In this document: piece after piece, positions 1 through 9,353 of the stretch
Layout: each line of letters starts with the position of its first letter
Numbering within the stretch: the stretch's first letter is position 1
Source: an uncultured Butyricicoccus sp.
GTDB lineage: Bacteria > Bacillota > Clostridia > Oscillospirales > Butyricicoccaceae
Direction of reading: 5' to 3'
DNA: 62,710 nt
NCBI GenBank assembly: GCA_910584935.1
Contig: CAJUDU010000008.1
Span: forward strand, 1 to 62,710
Made by a program: the position numbers and the translations under genes
The notes under the pieces: model-generated
Told to the model about the DNA's origin: nothing
The model's database searches: none
The model's input: only the letters and a program-made list of their open reading frames with translations

Positions 1-656
1 ATTTTATCACTTTCTTTTTGTGTTGAAGGTGTCAACTTTATTTATACAACATCACTTCCGTTTTTACGGCTATCCCTGTCAATCCAGACCCTCAGACTGC
101 TATGACGGTTCTGTTTCCTTGTCGGATTTTCAGAGCCGCTTTTCTCATAGCTCCCATAGCCGCAAGATTGCGGCGCTCCGCTTTAGAGCAATCTCCGTTT
201 AGAACTGCTGAAACGAGCGTGATGTGCTGCCGGTATGTGACGTTCGCCATTTTCTACTTTCCCGTGGCTGGATTCGCTCCGGGTATCGGCAAAGATAGAG
301 CCTAACGCTAACTTTGTCAGGAGCGCCGGTAGGGTTTAGCTTCCATACGCCGGGGGCACTGTCTGGACCCAATCTCTGGCTGGCAAGCAGGCAATTCCGC
401 GTTCATCCTCATGCACATCTTTTCATCCCTCCACGCCGCCTCCCATGAAGCTCGGAACGGCCCGTGTACTCCGTCATGCTATGGTTGCCCTCCAGGTTTC
501 CCTTTCGGGGTTAGTCGGGGGATGATGGGTTGCGTTTTGTGGTCTGTGCGAGTCTCTTTTTTCCACATGGATTGACCACCGCGTGATACCTTGTCCACCA
601 CTTGCTCATGGTGAGATTTCAACAGCTCCGGCGTCACTCTGCCCTTACGGACGCAC
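1..656 (-). mobile_element. Probable group II intron, 5' ribozyme portion (truncated by window edge)
   Basis: Read on the minus strand, the element begins at 656 with GTGCGTCCGTAAGGGCAG, matching the GUGYG start of bacterial group II introns. About 650 bases of structured, GC-richer, non-coding sequence follow, the length expected for intron domains I to III before the maturase ORF of domain IV. No long minus-strand ORF lies in 1-656. The last bases before the edge (GAAAGTGATAAAAT on the minus strand) resemble a ribosome binding region, so the maturase would start just outside the window. The presumed 5' exon is 657-720, downstream of the surface-protein terminator. Seen: the boundary motif and lack of coding. 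Inferred: intron identity and maturase. I could not fold it or see domains V and VI, so another structured element is possible. Confidence 0.6.
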
Positions 657-721
657 TAAACTTGCCATACGATCTGGTTGTGCTATGCTAATCTGAAGCC
701 GTTTACCCTTCAAAACAGCAA

Positions 722-764
722 AAAATTAACGCCGGTCAGTCTGAAACTGACCGGCGTTAATTTG
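722..764 (-). terminator. Rho-independent terminator of the surface-protein transcript
   Basis: A perfect 17-bp stem (724-740 with 746-762) closes a 5-base loop and is followed on the minus strand by a run of T. It lies about 30 bases past the stop codon of the giant surface protein. The bases between it and 656 would be the 5' exon of the presumed intron. Confidence 0.9.
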
Positions 765-794
765 TTTGTAGAAAGCAAAATATGCTTTCAAAGT

Positions 795-3700
795 TTATTC
801 ATCTTCTTTGTTTTTGCGAGGTTTGAGCACCCCAATCCCGAGAATTGATGCAAAACATAATCCAAGCCAGAACCATGGATGATTTGGATCATCTGTCTTT
901 GGTGTGGTGTCCAGACGTGCAAACGGTGTCGGGGTTGGTGTTATGGGTGCCAATGGAGTTGGTTCTTCCGGAATATAAACATATTCTTCATTTTCCGGGT
1001 CCCAAGTCTTAATATAAGTCTGTGGGACATCTTCATCAATAATGGTGATTTCTTCCGGGCTGTCTGGTTCATTCGGATCAGGTTCTTCACCAGGATAATA
1101 TACCTGCGGCGTTGGTGGTTCATCAATTTCCGTATCTGGGGTCGGACGGCGTCCGCCGCCGCCACTGCGGTAGTTATCAAAGGCTGCTGTGCTGGTAGTG
1201 CCTGCTGTAATGGTACCAGTACCGCCAGTTACCGTTGGGCTGTAATCGCCAGCTTCTTCTGTGACTTCATACGTTGTGCCTGCTGGTAAACCGGAAATCG
1301 TAATCGATTGCCCATGACGGAGCAGGAATGTTGCTGTGCCATTTTCGACATTGCCTTCATGGGAACCTGTATACGGATAGGTTCCAGCCAGAAGATTGCC
1401 GCTTGCATCACGCAGGGTAACAGTGAAGGTGAAATCACGCTGGGTGCTGCTGCGGTTGCCGCTGACAGTTTTGGTGATGGTCAGTGCGCCAAATTGCGGT
1501 TCAGGCGACTGTTCATCCTTATGGTTTGTAAATGTGACAGAAGCCGTTACATCCTTTTGGATGCTGCCTGTCGCTTCATTGCTGACAATCGTACCGGTAC
1601 CCGCGACAGTTGTCGTATAACCATCTTGATTTGCTTTTTCTTCGGATACTTTGTATTTCGTTCCGATTGGCAAATTGCTGATTGTTATAGACTGTCCATG
1701 CTTCAATTGAACGCCTGATGCCAGTAACTGTGCAATATCCAATGGTGCAACACCTTCAGAACCTGTTACCGTGATATCCGAATTTGTAGTTGACAACGGC
1801 GTGTCATCTGCATTCAGCAATACCAGATTAAACTGGAACGGTTTATCCTTGTCGCCTGCGCCAGTAACTTGTTTGCTGATGGTCAAACCACCAATATCAG
1901 GATCCTTTTTATTCACGAATTTAATTTCGACATTATCGTTCATTTTGCCATTCGTGCTGGCTGCCAGTGTGACAGATTCCGCGCCTTCCGGCACAGGTGT
2001 CGTTTCAGTATCTTGCCCAGCATTTTCTGCTTGGCTGCTGATGCCCCCAGAATTTTCCTCATCTTTGTCAGAGGCTTCATTATCATTTGTGTTTTCGTCA
2101 GGTTTTTCGGCATCTTGCACGGTGGCACTTGTAGTGACTGCTGCCTGATAGCCATTTGTCGCAATTTCAGATACCTTATATTGCGTATCAAAAGGCAATC
2201 CTTTAATCACTGCTGTTTCTCCATGCTTCAGTTGAATTTCGCCTACACCATCCGCCAATTTCAGTTCAACCGTTTGGTCGCCTTTGGTATAGATAACCTT
2301 CTCCAATCCTTTTTCAGATTTATCCTTTAATTCTATCTGGAAAGTAAATGGAGTGGTATCCTCAGCAATTTCAGCACCATTTTGGTTTTGGACACGCTTA
2401 TTGATTGATAAATCAAAGAGTTTCGTATTCGTAAATACTACGCTTCCACCCTTACCATCAGCTGCCACTTCTCCTGTTGCTGTGCTGCCATCCTTCACCT
2501 CATTATTTATCAGGAAGTTGGTGGAGAATTCTGTGGCATCTACGTCAAGTTCTTCTATGGTATACTTCGTACCAGCTGGAATTCCTGTGAAAGTAATAGT
2601 TTGCCCATGCTTCAAGGATATTAGAGCGGTACTGTCAGGGAAGTTTAACATACCTTTGCCAATCTGTTCAGTGATTTCCCCAGAACTCTGTTCGGATTCT
2701 ACAACTTTTGTTTCTTTCATTGTATAGGGGAATTCTAGCAACCCCATTGGGTCATCTGAACCCTGGTTGGTGATATTGAGTGGAAAACCATTTTCATCAG
2801 CAAGGGTAATTTTGAATGTCCATTCTTTGTTTTTATCAGCTGCTGTACCTTCGACATTTTTGGAAATAGAAAGCTCTAAATCATAAATATTTGTGAACAC
2901 AACTTCGCTAAGATACCCATTGGTTATGCCATCTGCTTTGTTTGATTCTTCAGGTTCTATGCTGGCAGAACCAGATACTGTATCCGTAGAAGGTGTATCG
3001 CCGCCTATAGCTGTTGTAATGCTGGAGAATACACTGTTTGCATGGTTTTCGCCTTCTGTAACAGTATAATGTATACCAACTGGAAGCTCGCGGAATACAA
3101 CATATTCATCTTTCTTAAGTGTTACAAATACTTCACCATTTGCATTTGGTTCCAAAGAAGATTCATTTCCATCGCGGAGTAACTTAACTGTGCCTGTATA
3201 TGGGTTGCCATCATTGGTCTTGAAAGCTACAGTAAAATGGAAGTCGTTGTCCGTTTGCTTGCCATCACCGATAACCTTCTTTTCAAGTGTAAAGTTACTT
3301 GTTTCTTCGCCAATGATTAAGGTGCCATTACAGCCGACACCACCGCCAGGAACACCGCCGACAAGGTCGCCAGTTTTGTTTCCAACAATATGCAGTCCGC
3401 ATGAAGTGGTAGCGCTTTGCCCCTGTGCAGTTGTAAGACCACTCAAAAGGGTCATTCCACTACCCGCCGGAATAATCCGATTTAAATCTTCCGCAGTAGC
3501 AAGCCGTCCTTCCGTTTTCCAGTTATACTTGTAACCATTAAGAGTATAACTTGCAATATTGACAGGAACTGCATGTTTTTGACCAACTGAAGTCGAAATA
3601 TAAACGCTATCATCATAAATTACAGCACCATTTTTGATGTAAATACGTACATCAGAGGTTGGGCAGGCTGCAATGCCAGTGCCGCCAGTAGCACCATTAT

Positions 3701-6700
3701 TTGTAATCTCAACGGTTTTCAGTGTTAATGTTGCCTCTTTATTGACATAAATGCCGCCACCGCCAAAATATGCGTCTGTCCAATACGCATTATTAATGTT
3801 GCATTTATTTTTAATGATATTGCCGCCAGTGATCAGTGCTTCACTGCCAGACCAAACCGCAATACCACCGCCATTACCAGTTGATCTGTTCTCTTGAACT
3901 GTACCACCAGACATTGTTAGACGCATGCCCTTATGCTGTGCAATACCACCTAAAGCAATACCACCACCGAAAGCCAATTTGCCTACAGTTTCGTTATCCA
4001 TAATAAGACCATCTATCATATTCATGGAACCTGTTTCGTCAATGCAGATACCGCCGCCAGTGCTCTGGATATTTGCGGCGCCTGTGTATGCGGTAGCTCT
4101 GTTATGGGAAACTTCACCACCTGACATGGTAACGCTACCTGTGCTGTATACGCCGCCGCCGGATTCAATGGTGCTGTTTTGCTGGATAATACCTCCAGCA
4201 ATAACCAGGCTGCCCTGGTTATTGATTGCACCACCGCGAGGTGAGCCTGTATTCTTATTGTTTCGCAAGTCTGCACCATCGTTAATCTTTAATATTGCGC
4301 CTGGGTTTACAATAATTAGCGGAGCTTTGGCTTTAATGGATTCATTTTTCCCACCGTCAATAATAACATTCTGCAACGTAAGATCTCCATTTACCCGAAT
4401 GAGGGCGCCTGTAAATTCCTTATATCGTTTCCAAATGCCGCTGATATCATCCCCGGCACGCATATCAAGCGTATCAGTTCCATCAACAGTGACAGTGTTT
4501 ACCACATAAACAGTATTTAAATTACCATCTTGAAGCTTTGCCCGCACACCTTCCAATGTCTTTACTGCATGGGCAGGATCCAATCCGTTATTTTCATCAT
4601 TTCCGTTTACACCATCTACATAAATCGCTGTGCCAATTTCGCCATCGAGATTTATTTTGTGTAAAACGATTTTACCATCAATAACTTTTACAGTTGTTAG
4701 ATATTTGTAATCAACACCTTGATACTCAAGTTTTGCACCAGAACCAACTTTCCAGTCTGATGTTTCAATTTGATCTTCAATGATCTGGTAATCTGATATA
4801 CCTGTAATGAGGATAACGTCATCTACTGGCGTTGTTGGGTTCGCATAAGAAGCTATATTTTGACTATTAATAAAGGAATTCACAAAATTCAGTTCATTTA
4901 CTTTGAATTTTGAACCCACTTGTATTACAGAGGTTTCTTCTCTGTGGAGTTCAAGCTTCCCAATTTCACTGTCCAAATATATGCTGGAGGCCTCATCCTT
5001 CGGAGTTATTTTCATTTCTGCTACAGGTGCATTAATATATGCTTTGTTATAGCGGTTTTCCCCTTGAGCAATCCCGGTCTGCGTCAAGTCAAGTTTGTCA
5101 ATTTTTGCATTCACATACAATGTGTTTGTATTTGCTACAGCACCACTTGAAGGAAAATTCTGTTTAACGTAAAGGTCTTTCACAGGACCGTTGATATTTA
5201 AAGTCTTATCATATGCAGAAGAAAGTGGCATTGCATAATTCATGTCCACAGATAATAGACCCAAAGAACCTGTTTCATGAACTGTAAATGCACCATTATT
5301 CAAATGCACATTAGAAAGCCCAGTTACATGGCTGTTAATATTTATGTTACCATAACTTATAACATTGCCAATCGCTACATCGCCATTCAGATTTAATGTA
5401 GCATTTGTACTGGTGATAACCTTTCCTTCTATTTTACCATTTCCTGTAAGTGTCAAAGAATAATCGTTATCTTTGACCTGGAATATACCATACGCATCAC
5501 CATACTTATCTGCTGTGTCAGTTGCAGTAATGGTATAACCATTCATATCAACAGTAATGTTTTGGGCTGTAATCTTTACAGCATCTTTAACGATGGTGCT
5601 ATTTGGCGTACTAAGCACATACATGCCGCCACTTTCCACATCTTGAAGCAGCTTTACAGTTTCATTGTCTTTTACTGCCTCCATGGCTTCTTTGAAGGTC
5701 ATATAAGCAGTGCCATTGATTTCAGCCACAGGGTCAGGTACTGCCGCGCCTTCTTCTACAAACCAATCACTCTTTTCAGTCATACTACTGAGTAGCAAAC
5801 CATCTGGATATTCTTTCGTGCCATTTTTCCATACATAGTTTTTCAAATTTACGCCGTCATCAGACATTGTACTGGCTGAAGGGATTTTAATGATTTGACC
5901 GCTGTTCACACGAATATCATTTGCCGCGCCTGCTTTTGTATTGTTATACAGAGCGCCGCCGCTCATGGTGAAATCTGCTCTTCTAGCATAAACACCGCCC
6001 CCGGCAGTATCACCTGAATTGGTACACTTGTTGTTTTTAATCACAGTGTTGTTGGAAATTATTGCCGGTCGTTTGTTTGCGTGTTTTGGATTGTTAATAT
6101 AAAGAGCACCTGCGTTTTTCGCTACGTTATTAGCAATTTGGCAATCATTTAATATAACTGTAACAGGTTCATTTTTACTGGTGGTGTTTTTTTCAAACCC
6201 GTTACAAATAGCACCCGCATTACCCCAACCTATGTTATTTTCAAATACACAATTGGTCAGTGATACAGTTCCCTTTGCTGCTGTGTCGTTAATATAGAGG
6301 GGAGCTTTTGAAGAAGTAGCTTTGCTTGTGTTATCCTGAAATTTGCAACCAATAAATTGCAAATCACCAGTTCCAACAGCACTCAACGCACCAATCCTGC
6401 ACTTAAATTCTACGATATTACTTGTATTTGTATTATCATAGAATCTACAGTTTTCAACGGTTAAACTGCTACTCTGTAAATATGCAGCAAGACAACTTGC
6501 ACCAGTATAACCTGTGAAATTTATGTTGCGCAAATATGCCTGATAATTCCCGTCATTTTTGATGTTAATGCCTTGCGTACCTGAATTAGATGCACCACTT
6601 ACTGTGCCGTTTTGAATCGTTACATTGGCATTTTGGGCAACAATTGCAAAGCTATAATTCGGACCAATCAACGTTTTGCCATTCAAATTTAATGTGATAT

Positions 6701-7715
6701 CCCTTTGAATATCGACATAACTTTTCACAGATATATCCTGCGAGAATACAATAGTAGTTCCTGCTTCTGCCTCTTTAATAGCGGCTTTCAATTCCTCTTC
6801 ATTCGATACCTGTACGCCGTCAACGGCTGGCATTACTTCGATACTGCCGATTGTGCGTTCCTTTTCACCCAGTACAGTTTCATTCGCATCATAAACTTCA
6901 TAAACAATGCGATATGTCAAACCTTGAATTGTAGTTAAAACATTATCAGTAAGAAGTGGTTCGCTTGAATCAGAAACTTCTACCGTTTTGACCCGAACAT
7001 TTAGTGATTCTCCGTTAGGATATGCCGCAGAAACACCTTCCAGCAGGTTGATATCACCTGTCAACGCTGTATCGGCATCTTGGTCGGGCTTATTGAAAAC
7101 AATCATGGATGGTTCCGGGATACCTTCTGCCTGTACGGCGTATGCAGTGGTTTCAGCTTCCGCTTCATCCAACGCAGTAGATTCAACATCATTTTCCAAC
7201 ACAACCGCATCGCTAAGCGGGGTTGGTTCGCTGCCAATTTCTTCGCCGCTGCAAATTTCGCAGACATATCCGCAAGGCTGCCCTTCAACGGCTTCTGCAT
7301 AGCCGCAGTCTGCATCATGCACATGATTGCAGGGCTGCCCCTCAACCGGTGCCTGATAACCGCAGCCTTCAGCATGGTCAATGATACCATCGCCGTCCTG
7401 ATCTGTACAAAGACAAGGCACTTCATCCTTAGCTTCTACATAACCACAATTTTCATCGTGGATATGCTGGCAGCCTGCGCCTTCGACAGCTTCGACATAA
7501 CCGCAATCTGCATCATGCTCTGTATGGTGTTCACATGGACCTGACACATATGCGGTTTCTTCTGTCGCCATGGCAATTGAGCCAATGGTTGGCACCATCA
7601 TACACCCGCAAAGCATTGCTGCCAAATACCGCCGCAAAGCAATACGCCTGCGTAGTTTTGGCTTTTCATGCCCCGGTAATGGGATGCTGATGTGCTGTAA
7701 TAATTTTTTCAGCAT
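795..7715 (-). CDS. Giant secreted surface protein: Cys/His repeats, beta-helix, pilin-like repeats, C-terminal wall anchor
   Basis: A 2306-residue protein with a long signal peptide (residues 1 to about 51, Arg/Lys-rich start then a hydrophobic core). Residues about 58-155 carry repeats of the form C-x-H-x-HD-x-x-CGY, a Cys/His-rich module seen in gut Clostridia surface proteins. Residues about 310-660 and 1080-1400 look like right-handed beta-helix, with recurrent SGG-x-x-x-N strands such as TMSGGTVQEN. Residues about 1475-2185 hold five pilin-like repeats, each opening like LTISKQVTG and containing LKHGQSITISNLP and a Y-V-x-E motif, as in Spy0128-type or DUF7601 domains that may form isopeptide bonds. 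A Pro/Glu-rich stalk, TPKTDD, a membrane segment and a basic tail end the protein; TPKTDD resembles an LPXTG sorting signal with Asp in place of Gly. It probably acts as an adhesin on the wall. It sits 27 bases downstream of the recombinase-like gene and shares its promoter. Confidence 0.9.
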   Translation of the reverse strand: MLKKLLQHISIPLPGHEKPKLRRRIALRRYLAAMLCGCMMVPTIGSIAMATEETAYVSGPCEHHTEHDADCGYVEAVEGAGCQHIHDENCGYVEAKDEVPCLCTDQDGDGIIDHAEGCGYQAPVEGQPCNHVHDADCGYAEAVEGQPCGYVCEICSGEEIGSEPTPLSDAVVLENDVESTALDEAEAETTAYAVQAEGIPEPSMIVFNKPDQDADTALTGDINLLEGVSAAYPNGESLNVRVKTVEVSDSSEPLLTDNVLTTIQGLTYRIVYEVYDANETVLGEKERTIGSIEVMPAVDGVQVSNEEELKAAIKEAEAGTTIVFSQDISVKSYVDIQRDITLNLNGKTLIGPNYSFAIVAQNANVTIQNGTVSGASNSGTQGINIKNDGNYQAYLRNINFTGYTGASCLAAYLQSSSLTVENCRFYDNTNTSNIVEFKCRIGALSAVGTGDLQFIGCKFQDNTSKATSSKAPLYINDTAAKGTVSLTNCVFENNIGWGNAGAICNGFEKNTTSKNEPVTVILNDCQIANNVAKNAGALYINNPKHANKRPAIISNNTVIKNNKCTNSGDTAGGGVYARRADFTMSGGALYNNTKAGAANDIRVNSGQIIKIPSASTMSDDGVNLKNYVWKNGTKEYPDGLLLSSMTEKSDWFVEEGAAVPDPVAEINGTAYMTFKEAMEAVKDNETVKLLQDVESGGMYVLSTPNSTIVKDAVKITAQNITVDMNGYTITATDTADKYGDAYGIFQVKDNDYSLTLTGNGKIEGKVITSTNATLNLNGDVAIGNVISYGNININSHVTGLSNVHLNNGAFTVHETGSLGLLSVDMNYAMPLSSAYDKTLNINGPVKDLYVKQNFPSSGAVANTNTLYVNAKIDKLDLTQTGIAQGENRYNKAYINAPVAEMKITPKDEASSIYLDSEIGKLELHREETSVIQVGSKFKVNELNFVNSFINSQNIASYANPTTPVDDVILITGISDYQIIEDQIETSDWKVGSGAKLEYQGVDYKYLTTVKVIDGKIVLHKINLDGEIGTAIYVDGVNGNDENNGLDPAHAVKTLEGVRAKLQDGNLNTVYVVNTVTVDGTDTLDMRAGDDISGIWKRYKEFTGALIRVNGDLTLQNVIIDGGKNESIKAKAPLIIVNPGAILKINDGADLRNNKNTGSPRGGAINNQGSLVIAGGIIQQNSTIESGGGVYSTGSVTMSGGEVSHNRATAYTGAANIQSTGGGICIDETGSMNMIDGLIMDNETVGKLAFGGGIALGGIAQHKGMRLTMSGGTVQENRSTGNGGGIAVWSGSEALITGGNIIKNKCNINNAYWTDAYFGGGGIYVNKEATLTLKTVEITNNGATGGTGIAACPTSDVRIYIKNGAVIYDDSVYISTSVGQKHAVPVNIASYTLNGYKYNWKTEGRLATAEDLNRIIPAGSGMTLLSGLTTAQGQSATTSCGLHIVGNKTGDLVGGVPGGGVGCNGTLIIGEETSNFTLEKKVIGDGKQTDNDFHFTVAFKTNDGNPYTGTVKLLRDGNESSLEPNANGEVFVTLKKDEYVVFRELPVGIHYTVTEGENHANSVFSSITTAIGGDTPSTDTVSGSASIEPEESNKADGITNGYLSEVVFTNIYDLELSISKNVEGTAADKNKEWTFKITLADENGFPLNITNQGSDDPMGLLEFPYTMKETKVVESEQSSGEITEQIGKGMLNFPDSTALISLKHGQTITFTGIPAGTKYTIEELDVDATEFSTNFLINNEVKDGSTATGEVAADGKGGSVVFTNTKLFDLSINKRVQNQNGAEIAEDTTPFTFQIELKDKSEKGLEKVIYTKGDQTVELKLADGVGEIQLKHGETAVIKGLPFDTQYKVSEIATNGYQAAVTTSATVQDAEKPDENTNDNEASDKDEENSGGISSQAENAGQDTETTPVPEGAESVTLAASTNGKMNDNVEIKFVNKKDPDIGGLTISKQVTGAGDKDKPFQFNLVLLNADDTPLSTTNSDITVTGSEGVAPLDIAQLLASGVQLKHGQSITISNLPIGTKYKVSEEKANQDGYTTTVAGTGTIVSNEATGSIQKDVTASVTFTNHKDEQSPEPQFGALTITKTVSGNRSSTQRDFTFTVTLRDASGNLLAGTYPYTGSHEGNVENGTATFLLRHGQSITISGLPAGTTYEVTEEAGDYSPTVTGGTGTITAGTTSTAAFDNYRSGGGGRRPTPDTEIDEPPTPQVYYPGEEPDPNEPDSPEEITIIDEDVPQTYIKTWDPENEEYVYIPEEPTPLAPITPTPTPFARLDTTPKTDDPNHPWFWLGLCFASILGIGVLKPRKNKEDE

Positions 7716-7742
7716 TTCATAAACCTCCCTATGAAAGAAAGA

Positions 7743-8570
7743 CTATATATCCCAGCCTATGGCGAGCTGCTCCTGCTGAAGCATCCGTTCATAGGTCTGG
7801 TCGGTTAACGCGATAATATTATCGCGGATGCCTTGGTAAGTGCTTTGGTATAATTTCCATAAGCACCGTGGGTTTGCTTTTTCCGGCTCGACAACTGCCG
7901 TTTTACAAACCGCTTTGATTGAGTTCCATACGCCAGAACGCAGCATCGGTGAACCTTCTCGGGTGATAAACACTGATCCTGTAAAGATGCCTTGCCGGTT
8001 TGCATATGCCAGCAGTTCTGTGCGCAATGGTTCTGGGATGCGTATAAGCCGCTGGCAACCATAATGCTCCAGCTTTGCGACCCCGCGTTGTAATGCTTCT
8101 ATGGTAAGCTGTGGGAGTTCTTGTAATCGGACGCCTGCCCCGCCTAATGTTTTAATCAGCAAATAAGTCCGTTCTTTATTCATTTGTTTTGCTGCTTGCA
8201 ATAGGCGTAAATATTCTGTACGAGTAATTTCCGGCTGGATATCATCCGGCTGCATTTGCTGCCCAATATATTGCCATTCGCGTTTTCCTAAATACTGCAG
8301 AAAACTATTCAGGATTGACATTCTGGCATTTATTGTGCGTTGGGAATATTCGCTTTCCTGCAAAAAATCACGCCATTGTATAGTTGTTTCACGATCCATC
8401 GCTTTGTCTTCTGGAAGAAATTCGTAAAATGCTGACAATGCTGCACCATATGAATCAATGGTTGCCTTGCTTCTGCCCTTTGCAATCATCGCTTCCAAAT
8501 AATCTTGGATGATTTCTGGGGTAATTTGAATTTCTGTTGTCCGTGTCACAAATCGGTCTACTCCTTTCAT
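7743..8570 (-). CDS. Tyrosine-recombinase-like protein with degenerate catalytic residues
   Basis: A 275-residue protein with an N-terminal core-binding (SAM-like) domain (about residues 15-95) and a C-terminal catalytic-fold domain. The first catalytic Arg is kept (GGAGVRLQEL). The usual H-x-x-R box near the C terminus reads PRCLWKLYQST: by family alignment His has become Arg and Arg has become Trp. The conserved Lys is not evident, and a Tyr remains in TYERMLQQEQ. It therefore probably still folds and may bind DNA but is unlikely to recombine it. The ATG at 8570 has a weak ribosome binding site. A GTG at 8549 lies 11 bases after AAAGGAG and may be the true start. It is the first gene of a two-gene transcript ending in the giant surface protein, so a regulatory role or a vestigial phase-variation recombinase is plausible; both are inference. 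Confidence 0.8.
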   Translation of the reverse strand: MKGVDRFVTRTTEIQITPEIIQDYLEAMIAKGRSKATIDSYGAALSAFYEFLPEDKAMDRETTIQWRDFLQESEYSQRTINARMSILNSFLQYLGKREWQYIGQQMQPDDIQPEITRTEYLRLLQAAKQMNKERTYLLIKTLGGAGVRLQELPQLTIEALQRGVAKLEHYGCQRLIRIPEPLRTELLAYANRQGIFTGSVFITREGSPMLRSGVWNSIKAVCKTAVVEPEKANPRCLWKLYQSTYQGIRDNIIALTDQTYERMLQQEQLAIGWDI

Positions 8571-8618
8571 TATTTGCCACTCTGTTTCCGAAATTTAAAT
8601 TTTGACATTTATTTTTCT

Positions 8619-8636
8619 GGCAATATTTTAATTGCC
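8619..8636. repeat. Inverted repeat with 6-bp spacer in the leader of the recombinase-like gene
   Basis: GGCAAT and ATTGCC flank a 6-base spacer (ATTTTA). Extending two bases outward keeps 7 of 8 positions paired. It lies between the predicted promoter and the start codon. The arm-spacer-arm layout resembles a tyrosine-recombinase core site or a repressor operator; function is inferred. Confidence 0.45.
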
Positions 8637-8652
8637 TGCATCTGCCTATATG

Positions 8653-8681
8653 ATTCTAGCACAGTTGGGAGCATGAAGCAA
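8653..8681 (-). promoter_or_regulatory. Promoter of the recombinase-like gene and surface protein
   Basis: On the minus strand a -35 TTGCTT (8676-8681) and a -10 TAGAAT (8653-8658) are separated by 17 bases, close to the housekeeping sigma consensus. It lies about 80-110 bases upstream of the recombinase-like gene; no separate promoter was seen for the surface protein. Confidence 0.6.
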
Positions 8682-9181
8682 TCCATTTCAAGTTACCGGC
8701 GCAGAAATAAAAAACCATGAAAAAATATTTTTTCAACGGTCTATTTTCTGTGGCGTTTTTTTGCACGAAAACAAGTGAAAATATGCAAAATCGTCTTTAT
8801 AAAATAACAATTTGTCACAAAACATTCAAGTACATTTCCCAAAATGTAAATTATGTTGATAACAGTATATCACAAAGTGGGTACACGCGGGTAACATTTT
8901 TCATAACCGGCTTCCATTTTTCATTCGGTTTTTTTCACAATTTTTTTCTGCATATTTTGGTGATTATGCTATCGGTAAACCAAATCGCCCCAAAACATCG
9001 TTATAATAGTTTATATAATTATTTTATACTATTTCGTCCAATGACATCTGCACATTTCATAGCTGTTTAATCATGGTTATCCATTTGGCATTTTGGGAAT
9101 ATACTTGACGTTATTGATAAATATGACCACTATGATAATCGTTTCGTTGATTTCAATTTACCACATCGGGCATAATTAATA

Positions 9182-9218
9182 AAAAATGCGCGCCAGACCC
9201 AAAGGCCAGCGCGCATTT
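9182..9218 (-). terminator. Terminator downstream of tRNA-Gly
   Basis: On the minus strand a GC-rich stem (arms AATGCGCGC and GCGCGCATT) is followed by six T residues (9181-9186). It lies about 60 bases past the tRNA-Gly 3' end. Confidence 0.75.
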
Positions 9219-9230
9219 TCGCAGCAAATA

Positions 9231-9260
9231 ATTTAGCGCACACCTTTGTGTGCGCTAAAT
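9231..9260. repeat. Perfect 13-bp hairpin between tRNA-Gly and its terminator
   Basis: ATTTAGCGCACAC and its exact reverse complement flank a 4-base loop. There is no T run on the minus strand, so it looks like a processing or stabilising structure on the tRNA trailer rather than a terminator. Confidence 0.6.
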
Positions 9261-9279
9261 GTGCTGTATTGTTTCAATC

Positions 9280-9353
9280 TGGAGCGGATGATGGGAATCG
9301 AACCCACATAGCCAGCTTGGGAAGCTGGAGTTTTGCCACTAAACTACACCCGC
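9280..9353 (-). tRNA. tRNA-Gly (anticodon TCC)
   Basis: The minus strand folds into a full cloverleaf: acceptor arms GCGGGTG and CATCCGC (one G-U pair), anticodon loop CTTCCCA giving TCC, T-arm GGTTCGATTCC, and an encoded CCA end (9280-9282). It reads GGA and GGG codons. Two hairpins follow it. Confidence 0.95.

Larger units (their letters stand above)
8571..9180. other. AT-rich non-coding control region with several palindromes
   Basis: About 600 bases with no credible gene. Besides the promoter and the leader inverted repeat, it holds a perfect 18-bp palindrome at 8718-8735 (TGAAAAAATATTTTTTCA), a TACATTT/AAATGTA repeat with 4-base spacer at 8831-8848, and a TGATA/TATCA repeat with 6-base spacer at 8857-8872. 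These are candidate protein-binding sites upstream of the surface-protein transcript. AT richness makes some chance palindromes likely. Confidence 0.5.

Noticed and set aside
3925..4509. Long plus-strand ORFs opposite the giant surface protein and opposite other genes
   Set aside because: Antisense shadows of repetitive coding sequence, with no signals or family match.
8717..9070. Plus-strand 117-codon ORF upstream of the adhesin transcript
   Set aside because: No ribosome binding site, AT-driven Phe/Asn/Ile-rich composition and no recognisable family; the region looks like control DNA.
9105..9139. Possible plus-strand promoter (TTGACG and GATAAT) before the tRNA-Gly terminator, hinting at a small RNA
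   Set aside because: Spacing is too long and the hairpin lacks a T run on the plus strand.
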